Source: Stichopus chloronotus
Lineage: Eukaryota > Echinodermata > Holothuroidea > Aspidochirotida > Stichopodidae
Assembly (NCBI GenBank): GCA_021234535.1
Contig: CM037843.1
Coordinates: 17,515,911 to 17,579,910, forward strand
Reading direction: 5' to 3'
Length of the DNA stretch: 64,000 bases
The notes under the pieces are model-generated. The model was not told where the DNA came from, made no database searches, and was given only the letters and a program-made list of their open reading frames with translations. Positions 12,601 through 24,450 of this stretch are shown here, in pieces (the first letter of the stretch is position 1; every line of letters starts with the position of its first letter). Made by a program: the position numbers and the translations under genes.

Positions 12601-13717
12601 CTGAAAGAAAATTTAAAAATGCAACTTTTGAATGACTCCCTCTGCTACAATTAGTCTCTAAGATTTAACAGACGTCAGTTTCTGATGGACATGATACACA
12701 TCAAATTCTATCATATACAAAACACTGGAGATATCTGGCCACTTTTTACTGCACTTAATTAATATCTTTAATTTTAGTATTAAGCAAACAAATTAAAGAA
12801 TAATCATGAACAAGCTTTTACAATGCTTAAAATCTTTCCTTCCTCACCTGATACTGAACCACACAACTAAAACAAAGAATTAAAAAATTTATAGCACTTT
12901 TGTTACCACAAACACAATAACCCTATTGTTTATGATATCTACACCAAAAATGCAACTTTTACATCACATGATCAGACCTGAAAATATTCAGACTTCTACA
13001 ACCCCATTGGGGAAAACTGAGAAAAATCCTTGCTGTGGTGTTGGTTGGTCCTAATGTGAAAGTTTGATGCATATTCACATACTCAGTTTGACTTCAAGTG
13101 CAAAATCGTTAACAAAATACAATTTGAGCCTGCACTGGAAACATGGCAGTTGCATACGGTCGAATGCTTTCAACCCATCCTACATTTTCCTACAATGTGT
13201 CGTGTTTCCTTCCTATACATTGTTCACCACAGATTTTCAAGGGTGGGGGAGGAAGGGACAAATCATGAAGCATGTACATGATTGAAAAACGATAGCCTTT
13301 GACAGTTTGCGAGGTTAAGGGGAGGGGCATTTTCCCCTCACCTCAGGAATTTTTGGCAATTAAAATGCTAGACGATGCAGAATGGTGCAACGTAGGTAAT
13401 GTTGCTCCCTTTGAGATGGTAGCAGCCTCCTTTTTTTATTCTTTTTCTGCCGAATTAGCTTTTGTAAGGGGGGTGCTGGTGGGGTCTTTTTTCGGTGGTG
13501 GCCGCTATTTCATGAGAACGGCAATTTTCAGTTGGGGCAGGCATCCCCCCCCTTTCAATCTTTGCGGAGAACACTACTATACCACACACTATTCCTCCAT
13601 GCAGTGCTACATACACGTCTCACATGATCATCTCAAGCAGATGGGGGACTTACACAAAGATGATGATGATGATGTGATTGACAAGAACTGAGGTTGCGGG
13701 AGGGACGCATCAATTAC
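12601..13717 (-). other. SLC46 intron 6
   Basis: Intron from donor GTAATT (13717) to acceptor CTTTCAG (12601). It contains AT-rich sequence, an AATAAA on the gene strand at 13440-13435 that could serve an unspliced exon-6 transcript, and an antisense open frame that I reject. A GATGATGATGATGATG run lies near 13.66 kb. No other feature is seen. Confidence 0.55.
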
Positions 13718-13782
13718 CTTCCTCGGATTGATCCTCTTCTATCTGGTGAGTGGTGTCAAACCTCTTGTAATAATGAACCAAC
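13718..13782 (-). CDS. SLC46: SLC46-like transporter, exon 6 (tail after helix 12)
   Basis: Acceptor GTTTCACAG ends at 13783 and donor GGAAG|GTAATT begins at 13717. The exon is open only in phase 2, which is exactly the phase left by exon 5. It reads LVHYYKRFDTTHQIEEDQSEE: the end of helix 12, then a basic cluster at the membrane (HYYKR), then an acidic cytosolic tail. This follows the positive-inside rule for MFS C-termini. Failure to splice would add Gly-Asn and stop at 13712-13710. Confidence 0.75.
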
Positions 13783-16700
13783 CTGTGAAACAAATGACAG
13801 ATGGAGACAGTGACTTAGAGATGGAGAGTTAGTTTAGTACACAAAAGTACAAAAGGATGATCAGACAGGAGGACAACAAAGCAATCTCTCAATTTGACCG
13901 TGTGAGAAGGGTGAATATGAATCATCCACTTGATGGGACCTTTTCAAAGAACCTTCTGCAACACACTTAAACACCCAGTGCCACTCCCCCCCTCCTCCTC
14001 TCCCCATACAGTACCCCTCTCCCACATACACCACCAGCATACCTCCACATATACATGCACAAGGTAGATCAATAATTTAAAGGTTGATTCAGTGGAGATA
14101 CGTGCAGACAGGGAAATCCAATTTGCTGAATTATCTTGTTAGAATATTTTGAGTTCCCAAAGATCACATTTCAGGGTTGACTGCCCTTGTGGGGTCAGAG
14201 GCTCCTGAGGTAGCAGCACTGCTATAATACTGATTTGCTTTATCTAGTATGAACAACAAATGTACCGCTCCGATGAAGATATACAGTTGCATGACTAAGA
14301 TGGTATCGTCACTTTTGACTATGACAAAACCGAACTGTGACATGCAAGCTGTTCTAATGCACAGTTTTTGAAGTAATTTCAGTCTTGAGCTATTCTTTTC
14401 AATCCACTATTGGGGATGGAGACAGTGTTACAGCCAGCATCATGAATTAGTTGAAAAAGAGCACATCATCCCCTCTATCATCAGGACATCATCCCCTCTA
14501 TCATCAGGACATCATCCCCTCTATCATCAGGACATCATCCCCTCTATCATCAGCAAATCATCCCCTCTATCATCAGCACATCATCCCCTCTATCATCAGT
14601 ACATCATCCTCTCTATCATCAGGACATCATCCCCTCTATCATCAGCACATCATCCCCTCTATCATCAGCACATCATCCCCTCTATCATCAGCACATCATC
14701 CCCTCTATCATCAGCACATCATCCCCTCTATCATCAGCACATCATCCCCTCTATCATCAGCACATCATCTCCTCTATCATCAGTACATCATCCCCTCTAT
14801 CATCAGCACATCATCCTCTCTATCATCAGCACATCATCCCCTCTATCATCAGTACATCATCCCCTCTATCATCTGCACATCATCCCCTCTATCATCAGCA
14901 CATCATCCCCTCTATCATCAGCACATCATCCCCTCTATCATCAGTACATCATCCCCTCTATCATCAGCACATCATCCCCTCTATCATCAGCACATCATCC
15001 CCTCTATCATCAGCAAATCATCCCCTCTATCATCAGCACATCATCCCCTCTATCATCAGTACATACTGTTAAGGTTTGCAAAGCTAAATTTTGCTGCCAG
15101 CTTAATATCATAGCAGATAGTTAACCCCTCGTAGCTGTTTCATGGTTTCATTGCTAATTTGCATGCCACAAAAGATTCAGTCCTTCAATTGTTGCAAGAA
15201 ATGCAAGGTTTCGTTGCCTTTGCTGAAACACAGGGCACAGTACATTACTTGCATACTGTACATACAGAACTACAAATTCCAATGAAAAACATATTCACTT
15301 GCAAACCTGTCTTCCCACTAACCCTCTTATAATTCACTCCCCCCCCCCAACACTCCCTACTGAAGCACTAGCTGATGTACTGAGGTAACTGTTAGAGTTG
15401 TTAAAAAGACAAAACTTGACTGTATGCCAATGTTATACCAAAAGGATGCACAAGGAAGTTGGTGATTCATGTAGCATTGTTGGATGAAGAAACGACTGCA
15501 CTTCATATGTCCTTTCAATAAGGGAAAAAAAGGAACTAAATTAATATAAATCAAAGTCTGCTGAAAACTCTCAAGATTGACTTGACAACTGACAAACCTT
15601 TAAAGGTAGAAATGAATGCGGACTTGTAGCTATCCCTCCGTCGTCATGTTTCCATGACATTCTCATTACATCCCTTTGTTTCTGCCAAATTTATTGATTT
15701 TACCTCCAGGGTTTTCCCTAATTTCTGTCTGCCTTCAAGAACTAATCATCTTCCAAAAACTCCGTGTTTTTGTAAACATCAGTGAACTAGATCAAAGAAG
15801 CTGAATAACAAGTCACACTCACAAAACGATTCTCTTCAGCAAAGCGATTTGTTTCACTCATCACTGCAGGAGAAAACTACTTTAAAAGCAGGCCTCTTTA
15901 CATCAAATTCAGGTCATTGATCTGATAGTCCTTCAAAAATTAACTCAGCCACAACTTTAAATACATTTTAGAGGTGTTTTCTTATTATTTTTCATCCAAA
16001 CATGACTAAATTCACGAGAAATTCTTACATGTTCAAACACTACCACTACACAACACAAACACTGGTCTATGAGTGAATCCAACCTAAAAATGTGTACAAT
16101 ATACACTGTAAAATGTGATGTGTAGTCTCTATTATTACTTAGAAGTCAACTGGCTATCTACATCACAATTCACAACTTCTTTATCTTCACATTAAAACCA
16201 GACAGTCAACCAGTCCTGGATGACTTGTAAAATATGCCAGCTTCTTCTTTTCTCGAGACAAACACAGACACCTTTTTTCAATTTTATCTGCATCTGTCTA
16301 CAAGACAACAATATCTGTTTGGCCAATTAAATTATTGCAATACACACTTTTTGTGACGGACTTCCAATAAATTCTCAGCGCATTGTACAGCTGAAAAGCA
16401 AATGATATTAAAACTTTATACTATCATCAAACAACAGCATGAACAATAAATACTAAGGCCTACAAGAAAAAAATCCCTTTTAGCATTTAAAACAAAAAAA
16501 TAATAATTCTTCAAATTCTACTTCGATGAAGACTGCAGCTGGCAAAAGTTATGTAAGGTCATTTTCACAACAACCTATCTTTTCTTAAAGATAACATACA
16601 AGCTGTATTTACAAAATTATAAATACTCAAATATAACTGCAACATTGACAACAGTATGACTGAAGAATGTGCATGTGGTTTCACATGGTTATATAAGTAA

Positions 16701-17757
16701 AGCAGTATCATTGCTTTTTAGAGTAAAAAACTATAGAAATATTGGAAGGCAATTCCTGCACTAATTAAACAAAACAAAAATATCTTTGCACCTGGGTAAA
16801 GGATGCACTAGCATTACAAGTGTTCTATTGCTAACCTACTGAACTTTTAAATTAAGATGTGATTACCCATTGCTTGCACCTTTTCCATGGTCTCCATGTT
16901 TCTACTTCACATTGTACTGGTTCTGACTTTTGTTTTTATGAAGAAAAACCTGAGCCACTTACTCCCTTTTATCTATTCTTGCTGTTTTGTTTCAACTCAT
17001 TTCCACTGCAATGGGCCTCCAACCACCAACTTTGTTTTTCAACAATGGAAATTATACTTGAGTTGCTTTGAAATCAAATATTCCAAACTGCTCAGCAATA
17101 AATCTATGCAACAGACTTTCTTTCCCTCAAGCTTACCTTACTACAGAACCAAAGTCATAAGCTGTAGAACTCCCCCCCCTTGCCCTCTCATATTTCTCTT
17201 TGATAAAAGTAAAATTGAGTCCAACATATAAGTTTACATCTATGGTAACCCTACCCTCGTTTTGACTCTCACACAAACTTTGTGAGTTTAGATCCATAAA
17301 GTATTGCATCTGCCATTTTATGAGCTCTGAAAGTTATACAAATGTTTCTCACTGATGATATGGACCCACTGTCATAAAACTGCACCAAAATGATATCGTA
17401 ACTTTGCAAAGAATTCCACTGGAGGGATATTAATCAGCAGGTATGTAAACAACAAAGCCATGGAGTAAAGCTCACCACTGTTTACATGCTCACTATTTTG
17501 TTCATTTCACCGAGCCCGTCCCTCCTTGCGCCTGATGAGTTTTTTTCTTGGCTTCATCCTCTCCTTTTTTTTCTCTTTTGATCAGATTTTATCATTGTCC
17601 AACTTTTGATACATTTGTGTAGAACCACCAAAATTTAGGGGACAAAAATGATGAAGAAATTGAAACAACTTTGTTTCTTTTAAACCCAACTTTCCACTGC
17701 CACCAGTTGCTTAGATTAAATCAATTGATAGGCAGAATTGTGAAATTTGTTACTCAC
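13783..17757 (-). other. SLC46 intron 5
   Basis: This 4-kb intron holds the 26-copy 23-bp minisatellite at 14462-15059. The rest is AT-rich and anonymous. Several very short exon-like segments with decent splice sites (for example 15863-15823 on the minus strand, 41 bp) can be found. None fits the phase between exons 5 and 6, so I leave them out. Confidence 0.6.
14462..15059. repeat. Minisatellite: 26 tandem copies of a 23-bp unit
   Basis: The unit is CACATCATCCCCTCTATC followed by ATCAG. From 14462 to 15059 is 598 bp, exactly 26 x 23, with no length change in any copy, followed by a five-base partial unit. Variation is by substitution, mostly at unit position 1 (C, G or T, giving CAC, GAC and TAC classes). 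CAA replaces CAC in units 5 and 25, and a few units have CTCTC or TCTCC in place of CCCTC. GAC units cluster at the left end (units 2-4 and 8). The unit has no stop on the plus strand, which explains a 220-codon open frame. It lies in intron 5 of the SLC46-like gene. Confidence 0.97.
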
Positions 17758-17917
17758 AAAAGCAGAACGACGGGAATGATCAGAAGCGCGGCCATTAAGA
17801 GGTAAACTAATCCCCCATTGATGATGTCCTGGGTGGCTGGGAAGATAAGGTTGAATACCAGAGAACCAAGGAAACTAGTCGCGGTTTCCATGGCGGCAGT
17901 AAATGCAAACAGGCTGC
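17758..17917 (-). CDS. SLC46: SLC46-like transporter, exon 5 (helices 11 and 12)
   Basis: Acceptor TAATTACAG ends at 17918; donor TT|GTGAGT begins at 17757. Entered in phase 1, it reads GSLFAFTAAMETATSFLGSL (helix 11, with the Glu-Thr-Ala pattern found in this family), then NLIFPATQDIINGGL, then a hydrophobic stretch ending LLIIPVVLL (helix 12). It leaves two bases (phase 2), matching exon 6. Without splicing the frame meets TGA immediately, which supports the donor. Confidence 0.85.
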
Positions 17918-18867
17918 CTGTAATTAAGGAAAGGTGTTAAACATCAGTCAGAATCTTTAATTCTTTTCGTTATTTGTTTTGAGCATTTCTGTCAGATGCA
18001 TGCAATTGGCAGTGACATAGAAGTAGCTAGATAAACCCACACACAACCTTTGCTTGATTTGCTCCAAGTTTACTTAGCATTGCCCCGTAGAATTACACTG
18101 CACGCCAACTTCTCAAGAGGCAGTTTCAACAGACCTGCTCCATAATCTTGTACTTGGTCTATTTTCAATACCATGCTACAGTATGTCTGGGAAAAATATG
18201 TAACTAGGGAATCTTAGTTAGGGTTTGGACTTCTAACATGCTAGTGTGTTAAAGGAACTGTTGACATCTAATCATCTATGATTTTACTTTTTTTTTCATC
18301 AAAATTTGAAGATCTTGTGCTTAAATAGATCAGCTTATGAGATCCCAGTGAAGGCTCAGGGATTCCTGTTCAGATTGTGAAGTAACATCTTTTATAGTAA
18401 AATTGGTATCAAGTTTGCCCTCAGAAATTCACTCTGACGAATTTTGCACCAGAAGAAGAGAACTGATTCATGACAAAAGTCAATTTCAACTGAGTGACTG
18501 AAAAGTGTCAGTACTGTTATTGGTCTTGACAAGAATGATCAGTACAAGAAAGTGAGCCTGTGAGAGCTGACAATTATTTCACCAAAAAGAGATTTTGCCC
18601 ATTGTTTTTCCTTTCTTTCTATCATTATGTTTAGAGAAATAAAATCAGAGAGTGAAAAGAATGTAGGTGTACTATTGTGGCAGTTTGTCACAAGGCTGTG
18701 ATAATGCCTACAATGGAACTATAACAAATAAACCTGATGTATGAACTGACATTTGCAGAACTTCACCTTCTCATAGAAACTTGACAGAAAGCAAACCAGT
18801 CAGACATTAAAACAGAACAAAAGTCAGGACTTTGGACAAAGAACTATTACTGCAAAACGAGAGACAG

Positions 18868-19060
18868 ACACATGGTGAACACCATCACCAAATTTCATCT
18901 ACAGAAGTTGTTTACTTTCCAAGATATTACAATTTGAAAGCTCACAAAAAGCCACAAGTCATTATGAGACTGTGATGTCATAACCTGCTGACCACTTGAA
19001 ATTGAAGAGTTTTTGCATTTCTTTATAACTGATTGTCAAATAATTTAAAACGTTGTGCAT
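18868..19060 (+). repeat. Dispersed repeat, inverted relative to 23400-23590
   Basis: The words TTGTTTACTTTCCAAGATATTAC, TGAGACTGTGATGTCATAACCTG and TTTTTGCATTTC occur here in order. Their reverse complements appear in reverse order at 23.4-23.6 kb. The two copies sit in SLC46 introns 4 and 3 and flank exon 4. Divergence is substantial. Confidence 0.6.
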
Positions 19061-19359
19061 GGATTCAAATCAAAGAATTAATAACTTGATAATTGCATAA
19101 TACATCTCAGTAATTCAACACAAAATTTGTAAGAAGTCCACATGCGCCAATTAAAGGTAAAGAAAACAAAGACGTGTATGAAATTCCAACCATCAGGGGT
19201 CATGTGACAGCATAATTAGACCCTCTCAAGTCTCTTTACATTCAACTGAGGCAAAAGTGGCATCCTTTCCTTTGAATTTGAAACCAGAAAGTCAACATTG
19301 TACTTCAATGGTTCAATTATGAGCACTTTGAATCTGGCATATTGCGTAAGGTGAATATA

Positions 19360-19810
19360 TGTAGATCCCAAATGACCTTTGACCCTCACTAAAGGAATAG
19401 ACTTCTTGCACTCACTACATACCAAATATGCAATTTGTCCAAGCTTTCCTTTCTGGGGGATGTAGTTACAGGATTTTCACAAGTTGATCCCTCTTAACCC
19501 CAAGTGACCTTTGACCTCCACCCAAAACAATAGCCATCTTGTACCCAATAAGGTACACCTACATACCAAATATGAGATCTGTCCAAGCTTCCCTTCTTGC
19601 GATATCACATTATTGTTTACAAGGTTTTCACAACTGGACCCCTATTGACCCCAAATGAACATTCACCTCCACCAAAAACACTAGGGTCCTTCTACTCAAT
19701 GTGCTACATCTACATATTAAATATGCGATCTTTCCAGGCTTCTCCTCTTGAGATATTGTGTTTACAAGGTAGGGCATCACAAACATACACACACAAATAC
19801 ACACACGTAT
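19360..19810 (+). repeat. DR1-bearing interspersed repeat, partial block
   Basis: About three units of the same repeat as at 11.1 and 33.0 kb, in the same orientation. They share CCAAGTGACCTTTGACCTCC, ATACCAAATATGAGATCT, CTTCTTGAGATATTGTGTTT and a 3' CA-rich tract at 19782-19807. A perfect DR1 lies at 19505-19517, with a one-mismatch version at 19373-19385. The 5' hairpin is not seen, and after the CA tract the 3' hairpin is missing, so this copy is truncated. Confidence 0.7.
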
Positions 19811-19983
19811 GCATGATTACAAAGGTTACAATTATCATCAAAACCAAAAAGTGAAAAACTTGGGAAGGAAACAATATTTTTTAATGAAACTTTTGAAAGA
19901 TGTTTGTCAACATTTCTTCTCCATATTTCATAGAGACATACCCCACAGTGGCAGCGGTATGTACATCGATAGTTCATATTTAC

Positions 19984-20067
19984 CTTGCTCTGATGAGGAT
20001 ACAAGTTTTGACAGCATTGCCCTGGAACAGGCTGCAGGAATGGCAGCAAATGTCATAAATATTGCCA
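19984..20067 (-). CDS. SLC46: SLC46-like transporter, exon 4 (helix 10 and SRAMLSK loop)
   Basis: Acceptor TTTTTGATTGCAG ends at 20068; donor AAG|GTAAAT begins at 19983. In phase 1 it reads VAIFMTFAAIPAACSRAMLS followed by KLVSSSEQG. The block Pro-Ala-x-x-Ser-Arg-Ala-Met-Leu-Ser-Lys with a following Glu-Gln-Gly is the well-conserved helix 10/loop motif of SLC46 proteins (family knowledge). It is the strongest single identifier of the gene. Confidence 0.88.
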
Positions 20068-20689
20068 CTGCAATCAAAAACAGAAAAGCATGGAAAATAA
20101 TTGTTATTCATGGTGTCCAATTGTACATAACAACACTATGCTACTTTAATAACAGTTTCCTAAAAATACTGATTGCGGACTCATGATGCGAAGATATGAC
20201 TTACTTGCAAACAAGTTTTAATTTCACGAGGAAAATCACGAGAAGCATTGTACCTTACTTGCAGCAGATTATGACAGATTAACATACTTCCCTCTTTGTA
20301 TTTGACACTGACGATATCTTTCCAGTACAAAGAGTTCAGAATCAAGTTCAATAGTATGAAGACAGAACAACAGGATGATAAGGGACTCTTTCATCAGGTA
20401 ATCTGGGAATGGTCATGAATGTGAATGTCACATTCATGTTTTGTAGCTATCAGAACAGATGTGTGTTCAGTTAAATGTTGCAATAAAGTATGTACAGTAG
20501 TAGTAAATGTCATCTGTTTTGTTATGATCACTTGGCAGAGAAATTTAGTACAATTTATTTGCTAAATTCATAAATATCATCAACTTGGAAAACATTTTTA
20601 TATATTGAACAAATCAGCTTGACAAATTTCTGGTCCTCTAAATCCTAAACATCTCGCAGGTACCAGTACCACAGTGCTAATGTGACAAA

Positions 20690-21260
20690 TCTTCCCTTTG
20701 TAAACGTATTGCATGATTTTATAAAATGGCCCATATGAATCTTTGGGACCTTGGACTCAAAAGTGATGAACACCCAGATGAAACCACTTCCATAGTATCA
20801 ATGTGACAAACATCAACAATGTAACATGCAATATGTAAGAGAAGAATTGTTTTGCATGATTTCATAAAATGGCCCATATGGGACCTTCCACAAAAAAAAA
20901 AAAACCCATTACACCACAAATGTACCACTACCATAGTAGTAATATGACTACTATAGTAGTAATATGACATAATGTTGACTTAATACAATCTAGGGAAGAA
21001 ACAGTTTGAATGATTTCATAACATGGCCCAGTTCAGACCTTAAAACTCTTGAACACCTTCAAAATTCAACTACCGTATAAGTAATGTTACACAACCTCAA
21101 ATAAGTATGATACAATCTGTGGGACAAGAAACAATTGCATGATTCCATAAAATGGCCCATATGACCCCCCCTTGGGACCTTGGACACCGATAATTTTTAT
21201 TATGTCGAAGGTGCCACTACCATAGCATTAATGTGCAACAACATCAAAAATAAAATTGGA
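20690..21260. repeat. Imperfect tandem repeat, four units of about 130-155 bp
   Basis: The phrase GCATGATTTCATAAAATGGC followed by CCATATG recurs, with changes, at 20711, 20854, 21008 and 21137. The intervals are 143, 154 and 129 bp. Each unit also has GGGACCTT, a phrase like ACCACTACCATAGTAGTAAT and GTGACA. The units are diverged and differ by small insertions. Confidence 0.75.
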
Positions 21261-23399
21261 GTTTAAATAGTTCAGCTGTCATAGGTGTACATTTATCCTA
21301 TTTTCTTTTCAGGTTCAAGAAAAGTGTGCATCTTCAAAGGCAAAGACCCTGTTACAGTGGGTTATACAGAAGAACAAAATTTGCGCAACTTGCAAAACTG
21401 ACAGGAGATTATTTTAAACTGTCTGGACAACCAGGCAACTCTGCGTTGCCAGGATTTGCAACTGATTAGATAAAACCTACCAGTTTATCTTGTTAGCATT
21501 CCGACCAAGCCTTAAATCAACCTGTGTATCCTGCAGAGCTGCTGGAGGAACGTAGTTATGTCAACCAAATGTTGAAATAAAGATTGCTAACAATGATTAC
21601 TATTTTGGTTTAGTGAAAAGAAAAAACAATGAACTAAGCATGATCAAGTTTGTTGACATTCTTTGTAATTTTTTTTGTAATAGAACAATTCTTCCTGATG
21701 ACATAAAAACAATAAAATATAAAATAAATATAGAAGTCCTCCCCAAGGGATGTCAGGCAGAAGCAAGCATTCAAAGTTAGCATATGGATCTGTTCAAATT
21801 GTGAAAGATGTGTAATTTCACTGAAGATTTCTGACTTCTAACCCTATTGTATTTTGTCCCATATAACAAACTCCTGAGTGTAAGGACCATTAGTTAAGAC
21901 TCATTGAGCTTTATGTTTACACCAAGAAACTGGATAGATGCCTTTCAAAATACCCCTGAGTTTGAAATGGGACCAAACTCAAGGTGTCTGAACAACTTGA
22001 GCAGGTGTCCTGACTTGAATTTTTCTTGTGGGCCTCAAACGAAGGACAAGGACAAAAATCTATGAGGTAGCACAAACATAAATCTGAGAAACTTGCGAAG
22101 GCCATAATTCGGGGCAAAACAAAAATAATTGCTGAAGGGATTGTAAAAGAGTATTAACAGAGAAATAGCTATGCCAACAATGTATGCTGACTCGCTAATG
22201 ATTCTAGATGGGCTACGGTATACCGTGGCAAGGCACATGTAAGCCAGAGGTGTGCCAGACACACAACATCAGCATTCCCTTCATGTGAAACTGTTGCATT
22301 AGATTGTACAGATGCAATGGCATTAAGAAATCCACGACTCTTTCAAGACACAACCAACCCTCTTAAAAACGAAAAAAGATGCTAACAACCACTTTAAGAC
22401 TATAACACTCGATGAGGCCGGGCATTAAAGAACTTGACACACCAAATTGTAACTATTGTGTAAAGACATTTAAGATAAAGAGCCAAAATAGTTACAAAGA
22501 GCATACCTCACAAAAGATTGTACACATTTCACCAAAGACTTATCTTGCAATCTGCACTACTAACAATTCTGTAACTTTTTTTCTATCTTGGCCATTGTAT
22601 AGCATTTATCTGACACCACTGACAGACTAGCAGTGTCAGACAATGAGCAGTACTAAAGTGCTGTTTACAGAGTTCCAAGGAGCATCGGCTGGAGTTTTCC
22701 CTTGCAATGAAAATACTACAACCAAACTACAACTATGGTAATTGTCTTTACTCCCTCCCAACCCTTCTGTTACCAATAAATGAAAAAAAAAAACCCAAGC
22801 CAATCTTTTGGTATTCATTGCAGTCAAGCTGTTCTTTTCCACATCAGCACATTTGACAAAAGGTGATTATCCCTAAAAATATGGTTAGCATATTTTCCAG
22901 ACACTAGAAATTCTTCCTTCTGAATATACACCACAAGCGTAACAACAATTTCTTATCCAGGTAACCTTACAGTTTCACATAGTACCATTAAAGCAGCTGG
23001 GAAGTTGCCATTGTGGTGCATGTATCTAAGAAGTTTTTTTTTTATTCATTTGACAGAGGTAATCTGGGTTCCAGGTCTCTGGATTACTCTTCATACACGA
23101 AATTTAAACCTTGCCTTCATTTGTCGTGTTGTTAAGACGTCTCCGTAAAACTTTTAAGCAATACAAAGTACTTTTCACTGAGAAATTAGACCATTATTTT
23201 ACGGTTATTAGACTATTAAACTACGATGCCGCATAACCTCCTCATTGCAGAAAGTTAATGCATTACTTTGTTTCCTTATATATAATTTCCATGAAAGCAC
23301 ATACACTAGTATACAATTTTGTGTTGGATTACTGTGGTGTATCATGCAATGATCAAATTATTGAGACTTTGATTTGAATAGATGCATAACTATTAAAAC

Positions 23400-23590
23400 T
23401 ATTTAAAAACAAATTGCAAAGAAAAAACAAAAGCTTTTCAATCACATATGGTCAGGTTATGACATCACAATCTCAGAATGGCAGCATCCTGATTGACTTT
23501 TCATGAACATTCATTATTGTAATATCTTGAAAAGTAAACAGCATACATGCACATGGAATCACGCCACATATTAGTCTTTCACTTGAGAGT
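23400..23590 (-). repeat. Dispersed repeat, inverted partner of 18868-19060
   Basis: The reverse complement shares GTTTACTT(T)TCAAGATATT, CTGAGATTGTGATGTC and ATAACCTGACC with the other arm. A hairpin pairing across exon 4 is conceivable, but the arms are too diverged and distant for this to be likely. Confidence 0.6.
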
Positions 23591-24184
23591 GATGTTTCAT
23601 GGTCAAACAGTCTGTCATTCTCCTTTAATGACACCCACAAAGGAATCCTCCTTAAAGATAACTCTTATGCATTGTGCATTCATCAAGACAAATATATATT
23701 AAGGTTACGCTAAGGTCATACAAATAGCAAAAGTGAGATGAGTGAAGTTATTTAACTGGCTATGATAAACACCAAATGACAAAAATACAAGGTTTGACAG
23801 TTTAAATAGGTACTTTAAATTTGAAAAACCTCCATCCATTTCATGAGACGAAATGCCAGTGTTAAATGAATTTTCAGCAACAGTTTGCTTGAAACAATAT
23901 TTCCAGTGGTGTATCCAGGATTTTGTGACAGTAGGGGCACCAATGGATTACCACCATGAAGTATGGTAGGGGGAGAGGAAACCCCCCTTTTGAAAGTTTT
24001 GCTTTCTGAAGAGAATCAGATGCAACATAGTGATACTTTTTCACATTTTCCACTTCATATTGTCTTTCCTCCATCATTCCCTTCTTCCTTATCATTTTTC
24101 CTCACCTTTAAATTTTGTGTTAGGTGCCAGTATAGGGTTGTGCAACAACCCTCCTAAGTCTGCAAGTGTATTTCACACCATTTT

Positions 24185-24450
24185 GTCATGTCCATGCAGT
24201 TTGCAATACCATAAATTATTAATCTAGGACATTTTCTTACCTTTTGTTCCACTTACAATGATGACTGAGTAATGAACTGATAAACTTGGACAAATGGCTA
24301 AACTAATGGAAAATGGATAAACTAAAAAATGGATAACTTGGATAACAAATGGATTCTCTAGCAATTGCCTGCTTGACAATTTACCCTTGTGATAATAATT
24401 CGACCAATCACTGACTTCATGTTTATTTATGAGCAATGCCAAAGACAATA
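24185..24450 (+). repeat. Dispersed repeat, direct pair copy 1
   Basis: It begins CATGCAGTTTGCAATACCAT and ends with CGACCAATCACTGACTTCAT followed by GTTTATTTATGAGCAA. Both ends and the order are matched at 25747-25995. The interior is AT-rich, with a local GGATAAACT/GGATAACTTGGATAAC slippage tract. Confidence 0.6.

Larger units (their letters stand above)
17918..19983 (-). other. SLC46 intron 4
   Basis: The intron runs between exons 4 and 5. It contains one arm of an inverted dispersed repeat (18868-19060) and a block of the DR1-bearing repeat (19360-19810), which is antisense to the gene. No coding exon is seen. Confidence 0.6.

Noticed and set aside
13299..13691. 130-codon plus-strand open frame
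   Set aside because: It lies antisense in SLC46 intron 6, has low-complexity ends (a run of Asp from GATGAT repeats) and no recognisable domain.
14462..15059. CRISPR-like array
   Set aside because: The units are directly adjacent with no spacers and the genome is animal. It is a minisatellite.
14451..15113. 220-codon plus-strand open frame, the longest after the SLC46 first exon
   Set aside because: It is the minisatellite read in frame. The 23-bp unit lacks stops in every plus frame, so the frame stays open whatever the phase. There is no domain and no gene context.
15823..15863. 41-bp minus-strand exon candidate (MSETNRFAEENRF) with good splice sites
   Set aside because: It enters in phase 1 and leaves in phase 0, which does not fit between SLC46 exons 5 (phase 2 out) and 6. 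It could join in phase to the segment at 12336, but that would interleave two same-strand genes.
22035..22262. Hydrophobic 75-codon minus-strand frame in SLC46 intron 3
   Set aside because: It might suggest an extra membrane helix, but exons 3 and 4 already join in phase and the family has no helix at this point.
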